A stretch of 50,754 bases of DNA from Streptomyces jumonjinensis (GTDB lineage Bacteria > Actinomycetota > Actinomycetes > Streptomycetales > Streptomycetaceae), in the NCBI RefSeq assembly GCF_009600885.1, contig NZ_VCLA01000156.1, positions 83,052-133,805 on the forward strand. Direction: 5' to 3'. A program made the position numbers and the translations under genes. The notes under the pieces were generated by a model. That model did not search any database. It saw nothing but the letters and a program-made list of their open reading frames with translations, and was not told where the DNA came from. Positions 39,257 to 46,581 of this stretch are shown here, one piece after another; the stretch's first letter is position 1; every line of letters begins with the position of its first letter.

Positions 39257-40909
39257 ATGACGCATTCCGACAACTATGGCGATCACTCGCCGTACCGCAG
39301 GCGTCGATCCCGTGGTCGGACGATCGCTCTGACGATCACCGCGCTGGCCGTGACGGCGGGGATCGGCTACTGGGGTTACTCCAGCCTGGTTGCCGACGAG
39401 AGTTCCGAGGACCCTGAACTGAAGGCCGCTACAGAGGAGTTGGAGAAATTCCTCGGCGCCTGGGAGGCGGGCGACGCCCAGCGGGCGAGCCGGCTGACGG
39501 ACACCCCGGACAACGCCGAGTCGCTGATCAAATCCGTCATGACGAACCTCAAGCCGTCGAAGACCGAGATCAGCGCAGGTGCCGGTGAGAAGAACACCGA
39601 AGGGGAAGTAGAGGTTCCGTTTACCGTCAAGATGACCCTTCCGGGGGCGGGTGGCTACTCATGGGACTCGGAGGCGAAGGTCACCGAGGCCGACGGTAAG
39701 TGGAAGGTCGGCTTCAACACCGAGATGATCCACCCGAAGATGGTTCCGGGGCAGACCCTCGCCCTCAAGTCGCGGGACCGGGCCCCCATCCTCGACACCA
39801 ACGGCGACGAGCTCCAGTCCGCCTCCCTCGTCGGCGTGGTCGACCCCAAGACCGGCAAGGGTGCGTCAGGTCTTCAGGCGCGCTATGACAAGCAGCTCAC
39901 GGGCGGCTCGGGCCAGGCGAAGTCGGTCGTGGTCGTGGACCGCGAATCCGGCCAGGTGGTGAAGGAGCTCACCGGTGACGGGGCGAGCCAGGGCAAGCCG
40001 GTGCGGACGATCATCGACCCGGAGATCCAGGCCGCCGCGGCCGACGCCCTGGCCGGAGTGAAGAAGAACGCGGCGATCGTCGCCCTGGACCCCACCAACG
40101 GTCATATCCTCGCCGCCGCGAACGTGCCGTCCGGCATGAACCGCGCGCTGGAGGGCCGCTACCCGCCCGGCTCCACCTTCAAGGTGGTGACGACCGCCGC
40201 GCTGCTGAAGCAGGGGATGAGCCCCGAGGACAGTGCGGAGTGTCCGAAGTTCGCCCATGTCAACGGGCAGCGCTTCGAGAACCAGGACCAGTTCACGCTG
40301 CCGAAGGGGTCGACCTTCCGGGACAGCTTCGCCCACTCCTGCAACACCTTCTTCGTCAACTCCCGGGGCAAGCTCTCCGAGTCGACCCTGCGCGACACCG
40401 CGACGGCGTTCGGCATCGGCGGCTCCTGGGACGTGGGCACCACCACGTACGACGGCAGCGTTCCGCTCACCAAGACCGAGAACGACAAGGCCGCGTCCAC
40501 CATCGGACAGGCCAAGGTGGAGGCGTCCCCCCTGGTGATGGCCTCGATAGCGGCGACCGTCAAGGAAGGCGTCTTCAAGCAGCCCGTGCTGGTGCCCGAC
40601 GCCGTGAAGAAGCGTCACGAGGCGACCTCGCAGCTGGACGCGGGCGTCGTCGACTCGCTGCGGAGCATGATGCGCGCGACCGTCACCGACGGCGCGGGCG
40701 ACGCCCTCCTCGGCATCCCCGGCGAGCCGCACGCGAAGACGGGCACGGCCGAGTTCGGCACCGAGACCCCTCCGCGCACCCACGCCTGGATGATCGGCTA
40801 CCAGGGCGACCGGAACCTCGCCTGGTCGGTCCTGCTGGAGGACGGCGGCTCGGGCGGCGCCGACGCGGGCCCCATCGCGGCGAAGTTTCTCAAGAACGTC
40901 ATCGGATGA
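39257..40909 (+). CDS. pcbR: Beta-lactam-resistant penicillin-binding protein PcbR
   Basis: Membrane-anchored transpeptidase of 550 residues. A basic N terminus is followed by one membrane helix (TIALTITALAVTAGIGYWGY), a MecA/NTF2-like domain (about 55-160), a dimerisation domain and a transpeptidase domain with S306-TF-K309, S361-C-N and K494-T-G. The MecA-like domain places it among low-affinity PBPs. In S. clavuligerus the homologue pcbR lies between ceaS2 and the cephamycin genes and contributes to self-resistance; position and length agree here. Start ATG 39257 has only a weak ribosome site. All three active-site motifs are intact, unlike those of pbpA at 15861. Confidence 0.93.
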   Translation: MTHSDNYGDHSPYRRRRSRGRTIALTITALAVTAGIGYWGYSSLVADESSEDPELKAATEELEKFLGAWEAGDAQRASRLTDTPDNAESLIKSVMTNLKPSKTEISAGAGEKNTEGEVEVPFTVKMTLPGAGGYSWDSEAKVTEADGKWKVGFNTEMIHPKMVPGQTLALKSRDRAPILDTNGDELQSASLVGVVDPKTGKGASGLQARYDKQLTGGSGQAKSVVVVDRESGQVVKELTGDGASQGKPVRTIIDPEIQAAAADALAGVKKNAAIVALDPTNGHILAAANVPSGMNRALEGRYPPGSTFKVVTTAALLKQGMSPEDSAECPKFAHVNGQRFENQDQFTLPKGSTFRDSFAHSCNTFFVNSRGKLSESTLRDTATAFGIGGSWDVGTTTYDGSVPLTKTENDKAASTIGQAKVEASPLVMASIAATVKEGVFKQPVLVPDAVKKRHEATSQLDAGVVDSLRSMMRATVTDGAGDALLGIPGEPHAKTGTAEFGTETPPRTHAWMIGYQGDRNLAWSVLLEDGGSGGADAGPIAAKFLKNVIG

Positions 40910-41360
40910 CCATTCGGTAATTCCGTATTCCTGAATCCGAACGACCTCCCGCCAGGGCTCCCGTCGCGAAGAAGCGACAGATCCGACTATTGGTTCAAGA
41001 CGGCAGGAGGGAAGAGTCTCCGAACGCGGCGTGATCGACACAGCGGGCGCACATCACCTCTCCGCAGGATGTGAAAAGCGCCACAACACCTTCACGGTTT
41101 CGATTCCCGGCGAGATCTGAACGGCACTACGACGCCCTTACGGCGGCGGTCTCTCGACTCAAAGCGACCGCCGCCGCTTTGGCGACCCTTTCCGCGGGGA
41201 TAAGCCGGATGTGCATTCTGTATCAGAACAATCACGCGGGGTGTAGCCCTACCGTTTTGGAACGACAAGCGGAAGCATGGTGAGCACTGCGAAATACGCC
41301 GATGCCATGTCCACCCCTCACTCGGGCGAGGGCGTGGTTCCTTCACAAGGGGGATCCGCC
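40910..41360. promoter_or_regulatory. Region upstream of ccaR with a large inverted repeat
   Basis: No gene is supported in these 451 bp. A small hairpin (GTCGC-GAAGAA-GCGAC, 40963-40978) lies 54 bp after the pcbR stop. A perfect 11-bp inverted repeat lies at 41141-41176. From 41185 on the DNA is AT-richer and should contain the ccaR promoter. Confidence 0.5.
41141..41176. promoter_or_regulatory. Perfect 11-bp inverted repeat upstream of ccaR
   Basis: CGGCGGCGGTC at 41141-41151 pairs with GACCGCCGCCG at 41166-41176 around a 14-nt spacer. A second overlapping repeat (CAAAGCG/CGCTTTG, 41160-41181) could form an alternative hairpin. It may terminate the pcbR message, fold in the ccaR leader, or bind a regulator. 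Confidence 0.55.
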
Positions 41361-42149
41361 ATGAACACCTGGAATGACGTGACGATCCGGCTTCTCGGTT
41401 CGGTGACTCTCGTGAAAGATTCTGTTTCGATCCCCATCCGGGGGCAGCGGCAACGGCGATTTCTCGCTTCCCTGGCGCTGCGCCCCGGACAGGTCATCTC
41501 CAAGGAAGCGATCATCGAGGACTCATGGGACGGTGAGCCACCCCGAACCGTCGCCGGACAGTTGCAGACCTCGGCCTGGATGCTCCGCACCGCTCTGGAG
41601 GACGCGGGACTCGGCCGGGACGCCCTCGGCTCGCACGACCGCGGCTATGAGCTGCGGGTGCGGACGGACTCCATCGACCTGTTCGTCTTCCGGGAAGCGG
41701 TCCGCAGCGTCCGGGAGCTGCACGCCCGGGGCCGGCACCGGGAGGCCTCCGAGCGGCTCGACGCCGCACTGGCCCTGTGGAAGGGACCGGTCTTCGCCGA
41801 CGTGACCTCCAGCCGGCTGCGGCTGAAGGGGGAGACCCTGGAGGAGGAGCGGACGGCGGCGGTGGAGCTGCGCGCCCTGATCGACGTCGGCCTCGGACAC
41901 TACGGCGACGCGATCACCCAGCTGTCGGAGCTGGTCGGCCGTGACCCCTTCCGGGAGGACCTGTACGTCAGCCTCATGAAGGCCTATTACGCGGAGGGCC
42001 GCCAGGCCGACGCGATCCAGGTCTTCCACCGGGCGAAGCACATCCTGCGGGAGGAGATCGGGATCAGCCCGGGGGAGCGGATGACCCGGGTGATGCAGGC
42101 CATCCTCCGTCAGGACGAACAGGTCCTGCGGGTCGGCGCTCCGGCGTGA
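41361..42149 (+). CDS. ccaR: CcaR, SARP-family pathway activator
   Basis: Streptomyces antibiotic regulatory protein of 262 residues. It has an OmpR-type winged helix (about 8-90; RGQRQRRFLASLALRPGQ, VAGQLQTSAWMLRTALE) followed by a bacterial transcriptional activation domain (about 98-245). CcaR turns on cephamycin C genes directly and clavulanic acid genes through ceaS2, cas2 and claR. The ATG at 41361 has AAGGGGG upstream. The first 40 codons use more A/T-ending codons than the rest. I find no TTA codon in the frame, whereas ccaR of S. clavuligerus contains one, so dependence on the bldA tRNA may be absent. It is followed by a terminator at 42319. Confidence 0.95.
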   Translation: MNTWNDVTIRLLGSVTLVKDSVSIPIRGQRQRRFLASLALRPGQVISKEAIIEDSWDGEPPRTVAGQLQTSAWMLRTALEDAGLGRDALGSHDRGYELRVRTDSIDLFVFREAVRSVRELHARGRHREASERLDAALALWKGPVFADVTSSRLRLKGETLEEERTAAVELRALIDVGLGHYGDAITQLSELVGRDPFREDLYVSLMKAYYAEGRQADAIQVFHRAKHILREEIGISPGERMTRVMQAILRQDEQVLRVGAPA

Positions 42150-42465
42150 CATGAGGACGACTCCCGAGGCGACGGCGTCAGCTCCGCTCTGAAACTTCAG
42201 TTGAAGAAACGTTCATCTTGTTTTTTTCCGAAGTTCTCGGGGCTCCCGGAGTTCTCGGGGTTCTCGATGAGACCGCTCCAAGAGTCGATCAAGAGGCTCG
42301 CGGAGTGGAATGGTTCCCGGCCGGAGCGCGCTCCCCTGCGCTCCGGCCGTTTTCTTTCGCCGGCTGACGCCGGCTCTCTTTTCGGCGGCTGACGCTGGCT
42401 TGAAATCGCCCCCTCGACTGTCACCTGTCGTAACGTCCCCCTCGCTCTGAGCAGTCACAGAAAGC
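42150..42465. other. Spacer between ccaR and the MBL-fold gene
   Basis: No gene is seen in these 316 bp. The first part is AT-rich and holds short GTTCTCGGGG-type repeats (42232-42268). The second part holds the ccaR terminator and two further GCCGGCTGACG-type hairpins (42359-42400). Confidence 0.6.
42319..42357 (+). terminator. Intrinsic terminator downstream of ccaR
   Basis: An 11-bp perfect stem (GGCCGGAGCGC, 42319-42329, with GCGCTCCGGCC, 42338-42348) and 8-nt loop are followed by GTTTTCTTT. Confidence 0.85.
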
Positions 42466-43476
42466 GTGGGTGGAACATTGACCGGGCGGCGGACGGTACT
42501 CAAGGGAGCCCTGGCGGCATCGGGTGCGGCGGCGGTCGCGGCCGGAGTCGTCGGCACGGGGGCGGCGGCCCGGCAGCGCGATCCGTACCCCACCCCGGTG
42601 GAACTGCGCTGGCTGGGCGTCTCCGGCTGGGAGATCGTCATCGACGGCGGGCGCAGCATCCTCTTCGACCCCTATCTGAGCCGTATGCCCTGCAAGGGCC
42701 GGTCGGGGGCGCTCGATCCGCGGCTCCCGCTGCGGCCCGACCGGGCCGCCGTCGAGCGCGTGGCGGCGCGTCATCTCCGGGGCGCCCCCGAGCTGATTCT
42801 GGTCAGCCACGGCCACTTCGACCATCTGGCGGACGTGCCGCAGCTGCTGGCCCGCCCGGCCTGGCGGCGGGCCCGGATCCGCACCCTCTGCGATGAGACG
42901 GTCCGTCATCTGCTCACGGCCATGGGGACGCCGCAGGCGCGCGCCGACGATGTCATCCAGGTCAAGGGCGGCGAGTATCTGCAGTTCGACGGGTACACGG
43001 TGGAAGTGTTCCGCAGTCTGCACAGCCAGCTGGCCGACCACGGCTACTTCGCCCCGGGCCGGCGGGTGGCGCGTCCGCGGCGGCCGGCCGTGCTCGGCGA
43101 CCTCGTCGAGGGCGACACCCTCTCCTACCAGGTCTCCGTCGACGGCGGGCCGACGATCCTGCTCATGGGCGCGGGCAATTTCGTCGAGCGCGAGCTGACC
43201 GGCATCCGGCCGGACGTCGCACTGGTCCCGATGAGCTCGCACTCGGCGGTCCACCGGTACGTCGAGCGGTTCCTGGGAGCCCTCGGGCACCCTCCGCTGC
43301 TGATCCCCAGCCACCACGACGACATGGTCACCCCCCTCACCGGCACGCCCCGTCTGCTCGCGGCCTCGGTCCGGCCCGCGGCGGCCGTGGAACTGTCGAA
43401 GGCTGCCGCGCCCGGCTCGCACGTCCTCACCCTCCGGCATCTGGAGCTTCTGAGCCTCACGGCCGCGCTCCGCTGA
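42466..43476 (+). CDS. Tat-exported metallo-beta-lactamase-fold hydrolase
   Basis: Protein of 336 residues. The N terminus has a twin-arginine signal (GRRTVLKG followed by an Ala/Gly-rich hydrophobic stretch and an AAA-type cleavage region near residue 36). The mature part is a metallo-beta-lactamase fold of the UlaG/lipid-hydrolase type: strand LRWLGVSGWEIVIDGG, metal site H115-G-H117-F-D119-H120, then MGAGNF and PSHHDD with later ligands. Export before folding fits loading of the metal in the cytosol. It lies between ccaR and cefD, so it is in the cephamycin region, but I do not recognise a known cephamycin gene. The GTG at 42466 is the annotated start; a TTG at 42478 is also possible. Confidence 0.8.
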   Translation: MGGTLTGRRTVLKGALAASGAAAVAAGVVGTGAAARQRDPYPTPVELRWLGVSGWEIVIDGGRSILFDPYLSRMPCKGRSGALDPRLPLRPDRAAVERVAARHLRGAPELILVSHGHFDHLADVPQLLARPAWRRARIRTLCDETVRHLLTAMGTPQARADDVIQVKGGEYLQFDGYTVEVFRSLHSQLADHGYFAPGRRVARPRRPAVLGDLVEGDTLSYQVSVDGGPTILLMGAGNFVERELTGIRPDVALVPMSSHSAVHRYVERFLGALGHPPLLIPSHHDDMVTPLTGTPRLLAASVRPAAAVELSKAAAPGSHVLTLRHLELLSLTAALR

Positions 43477-43560
43477 TCCCTTGTCGCTGAGCCTTACCGC
43501 CGTGCTCCGCTGACTCCCTGCCTCTGAGCTTCACCGCCGCGCTGCGCCGATCCCTCTGCC
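43450..43560. repeat. Three degenerate 37-bp tandem copies at the MBL gene 3' end
   Basis: Units start at 43450, 43487 and 43524, each CTGAGCYTYACSGCCG followed by a CTCCGCTGAYYCC-like segment. The first is inside the coding sequence and includes its stop; the other two are non-coding copies. Confidence 0.85.
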
Positions 43561-43612
43561 GCCGGGCGTCGCCGGGGCGCGGCAGCTCCCACCGCAGTTC
43601 CCGCAGCAGCTC

Positions 43613-44803
43613 CTACAGCAGCTCCTTGAGCGCGTCCGCCAGCCGGTCGATCTCGTCCTCGGTGTTGTAGAAGTTCGCCGAGACCCGGAGCAGCGGGCCC
43701 TCCGGCCGCTCGGCCGCCGCCGCCTCGATCCGGAAGCGCTCCCAGAGCCCTTGGCGCAGTTCGTCCGCTCGCGCGCCCCGGGGCAGCCGGAACGTCACCA
43801 TCGCGCCGGACAGGGCTTCCGGTTCGGGTGTGACGGGCGCCAGGCCCAGCCCGCCGGCGAGGCGCAGGCGCGCGTGGTCCGTCAGCTCGCGTCGGCGGGC
43901 GCGGATCGCGTCGTGCCCGAGCCCCGCCTGGAAGTCGATCGCCTCCGGAACCGCGAGCCAGGGGCAGATGTCCCGTGTCCCCTCGCATTCGAGCCTGCGC
44001 AGCCGCGGGGTGCTGCCGAACCGGTCGCGCCCGTCCGGCGGCCCGCTCCCCGGCGGGGGCTGATAGGCCCAGCTCACCTGCGGCGGCTCCAGCCGCTCCA
44101 ACTGCCCTGGGCCGAGGTGCAGAAACCCGACGCCGGTGGGGGCGAGAAGCCACTTGTGGCCGCTTCCCGCGTAGAAGTCGCATGGCATGCCGGCCAGGTC
44201 CAGATCGAGGAACCCCGGCGCGTGGGCGCCGTCGACCACGGTGGTGATCCCGCGCCGGCGGGCCTGTTCGCACAGCTCCGCGGCGGGCAGGACGAGTCCG
44301 GTCGCCGACACGACATGGCTGAAGGACAGCAGCCGGGTCCGCGGGCTCATCGCGGCGACGGCGGCGTCGACGATCTCGCCGGGGTCCGAGGGCAGCGCCG
44401 GCAGCCGGAACGTCCTCACCTCCAGGCCCTGTCGCCGCGCCATCCGCTCCCAGCACCAGCGCATCGGCGTGTACTCGTCGTCGCTGAGCAGGATCTCGCC
44501 CGGCGCGGCCAGGTTCAGCGAGGACGCCACCATATTGACGGCCCCGGTCACATTGGCGGTGAGGGCCAGGCGGTGCGGTGCGCCGCCCAGAAAGCCGGCG
44601 AGGCGTTCCCGTGCCCTCCACAGCAGCGGGGGCACCTCGCGGAGCAGAAAGTCCATCGGCTCGCCGGCGAGATGGGTGCGGAGGGCGGTCACACGGTCGA
44701 AGACGCCGCGCGGCAGCGGTCCGCCGGAGCCGGTGTTGAGGTTGACGACGGCGGGGTCGAGCAGCATCCGGCCGCGGGCGTCATCCCAGTCGGCAACGGC
44801 CAT
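43613..44803 (-). CDS. cefD: Isopenicillin N epimerase
   Basis: PLP-dependent fold-type I enzyme of 396 residues that converts isopenicillin N to penicillin N in cephamycin C biosynthesis. The PLP lysine is K217 in SGHKWLL; other landmarks are LNTGSGGPLP, the aspartate in VVDGAHAPGF and the C-terminal RVSANFYNTEDEIDRLADAL. ATG 44803 (MAVADW) matches the known N terminus and has GGGAG 9 nt upstream; the longer open frame to 44983 is not used. It is divergent from lat. No cefE follows it: the downstream neighbour on the left is the convergent MBL-fold gene, so the expandase gene must lie elsewhere. Confidence 0.96.
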   Translation of the reverse strand: MAVADWDDARGRMLLDPAVVNLNTGSGGPLPRGVFDRVTALRTHLAGEPMDFLLREVPPLLWRARERLAGFLGGAPHRLALTANVTGAVNMVASSLNLAAPGEILLSDDEYTPMRWCWERMARRQGLEVRTFRLPALPSDPGEIVDAAVAAMSPRTRLLSFSHVVSATGLVLPAAELCEQARRRGITTVVDGAHAPGFLDLDLAGMPCDFYAGSGHKWLLAPTGVGFLHLGPGQLERLEPPQVSWAYQPPPGSGPPDGRDRFGSTPRLRRLECEGTRDICPWLAVPEAIDFQAGLGHDAIRARRRELTDHARLRLAGGLGLAPVTPEPEALSGAMVTFRLPRGARADELRQGLWERFRIEAAAAERPEGPLLRVSANFYNTEDEIDRLADALKELL

Positions 44804-45073
44804 GTCGTGTATCTCCCGTGAATTCAGAAAAAACAAGCGGCCTGCGGCATTAGGTCGACGTGTGAGGCACAGTAGCAGTCGTCGCGCGATCTGGAACAGG
44901 CCCTTTCCCGGCGTTGTCGAAAAACAGTGGAGAGCTCTTCGAGAGAGCTCGAAGAGCCCCTCAAGAGCAGTATGGGTCAGCATTAGGAGCTCTAATTAGA
45001 CCAGTTCACCGCCATGGTTAGCCGGAGCCCCAGAGTTCTGACAATTCATCCTGCTTTACAGGAGTTTTCATAA
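44804..45073. promoter_or_regulatory. Bidirectional cefD-lat promoter region
   Basis: These 270 bp must drive cefD to the left and lat to the right. They are AT-richer than the genes. A perfect palindrome lies at 44934-44957, and AAGAGC-type motifs repeat just after it (GAAGAGC at 44951, CAAGAGC at 44962, 11 bp apart). Confidence 0.7.
44934..44957. promoter_or_regulatory. Perfect 10-bp inverted repeat between cefD and lat
   Basis: GCTCTTCGAG (44934-44943) and CTCGAAGAGC (44948-44957) are exact complements with a 4-nt spacer AGAG. The position near the middle of a divergent promoter favours an operator over a terminator. Confidence 0.6.
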
Positions 45074-46441
45074 ATGGGTGAAAAAGAAGGTCATTCCGAC
45101 TGTAGCCTTTCCGGAGCGGGAAGCCTGAACGCTCGGGACGTACATCGTGCGCTTGAGCCCCACGTGCTCGTGGACGGCTACGACATTGTTCTCGACATTC
45201 CCGCCAGTTCAGGTACATGGCTTGTCGACGCGGTCACGAAGAACCGTTATCTCGACCTTTTTTCATTCTTTGCCTCGGCCCCGCTCGGCATTAACCCTCC
45301 CTGCATCGCCGAAGACCCGGATTTCATGCGGGAGCTTGCCGCGGCGGCCGTGAACAAGCCGTCCAACCCGGATATCTACACGGTTCCCTATGTCCGGTTC
45401 GTCAAGACCTTCGCCCGGGTGCTCGGCGACCCGGGGCTGCCGCATCTGTTCTTTGTGGACGGCGGGGCGCTGGCCGTGGAGAACGCGCTCAAGGCCGCCT
45501 TCGACTGGCGGGCGCAGAAGCTGGGCCTCGACGACGACGCCGTCGACAAGCTCCAGGTGCTGCACCTTGAGCGGTCGTTCCACGGCCGCAGCGGCTACAC
45601 CATGTCGCTGACCAACACCGAGCCGTCGAAGACCGCCCGCTACCCCAGGTTCGACTGGCCGCGGATCCCGTCCCCCGCCCTGCGGTACCCGCTGGAGGAG
45701 CACGCCGCCGCCAACGAGGAGGCCGAGCGGCGGGCGCTGGAGGCCGCCGAGGCGGCGTTCCGGGACGCGGACGGCATAATCGCCTGCTTTATCGCCGAGC
45801 CGATCCAGGGCGAAGGCGGCGACAACCACCTCAGTGCGGGCTTCCTCCAGGCGATGCAGCGGCTCTGCCATGAGCACGACGCCCTGTTCGTGCTCGACGA
45901 GGTCCAGAGCGGCTGCGGGATCACCGGCACCGCATGGGCCTACCAGCAGCTGGGCCTGACGCCCGACCTGGTGGCGTTCGGCAAGAAGACCCAGGTCTGC
46001 GGAGTGATGGGCGGCGGCCGGATCGACGAGGTCCCGGACCATGTCTTCGCCGTCTCGTCCCGGATCAGCTCGACCTGGGGAGGCAACCTCGCCGATATGG
46101 TCCGCGCCACCCGGATACTTGAGACGATCGAGGACACCCAGCTCTTCGACACCGTCGTCCAGCGCGGCAAATACTTCCGCGACGGTCTCGAAGTCCTCGC
46201 CGCCCGGCATCCCGCTGTCGTGACCAATGCCCGCGGCCGAGGTCTGATGTGCGCCGTCGACTTCCCGGACGCCCAGCTCCGTGACGACGTTCTGCGCAGG
46301 ATGTACCGGGACCGTCATGTGATCGCCCTGCCGTGCGGCGAACGCAGCCTCAGATTCCGCCCGCCGCTGACGATCAGCGAGAGCGAGATCGACCTGGCGC
46401 TTGAGGCGCTGGCACGCGGAGTCGAGCCGCTCACCGCCTGA
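45074..46441 (+). CDS. lat: L-lysine 6-aminotransferase
   Basis: PLP-dependent class III aminotransferase of 455 residues that converts lysine to piperideine-6-carboxylate on the way to alpha-aminoadipate, the precursor specific to bacterial cephamycin pathways. Landmarks are FFVDGGALAVENALKAA, HGRSGYTMSLTNT, FIAEPIQGEGGDNH, LDEVQSG and the PLP lysine in AFGKKTQ (residue 304 or 305). ATG 45074 has AGGAG upstream. The N-terminal 25 residues are less conserved than the rest. It is followed after 140 bp by pcbAB on the same strand, the usual pairing. Confidence 0.96.
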   Translation: MGEKEGHSDCSLSGAGSLNARDVHRALEPHVLVDGYDIVLDIPASSGTWLVDAVTKNRYLDLFSFFASAPLGINPPCIAEDPDFMRELAAAAVNKPSNPDIYTVPYVRFVKTFARVLGDPGLPHLFFVDGGALAVENALKAAFDWRAQKLGLDDDAVDKLQVLHLERSFHGRSGYTMSLTNTEPSKTARYPRFDWPRIPSPALRYPLEEHAAANEEAERRALEAAEAAFRDADGIIACFIAEPIQGEGGDNHLSAGFLQAMQRLCHEHDALFVLDEVQSGCGITGTAWAYQQLGLTPDLVAFGKKTQVCGVMGGGRIDEVPDHVFAVSSRISSTWGGNLADMVRATRILETIEDTQLFDTVVQRGKYFRDGLEVLAARHPAVVTNARGRGLMCAVDFPDAQLRDDVLRRMYRDRHVIALPCGERSLRFRPPLTISESEIDLALEALARGVEPLTA

Positions 46442-46492
46442 CGTACGGCGTGTAGTAACCACCCATAGAGATCAGAACGACACCTGGCGCGT

Positions 46493-46520
46493 CGCCTGGG
46501 GCCCCCATGGACCCCAGGCG
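46493..46520 (+). other. Hairpin between lat and pcbAB
   Basis: A perfect 9-bp stem (CGCCTGGGG, 46493-46501, with CCCCAGGCG, 46512-46520) and 10-nt loop. There is no T tract, so it may stabilise or process the lat-pcbAB message or attenuate it, rather than end it. Confidence 0.5.
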
Positions 46521-46581
46521 GCATCCTCGCGCCGTCTCGACGGCACGTTCGCATAAATCCCGCATGACGGAGAGCCCACGA

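Noticed and set aside
41071..41283. A 70-residue gene upstream of ccaR
   Set aside because: It crosses the inverted repeats, has no ribosome site and no recognisable features, and occupies the expected ccaR promoter.
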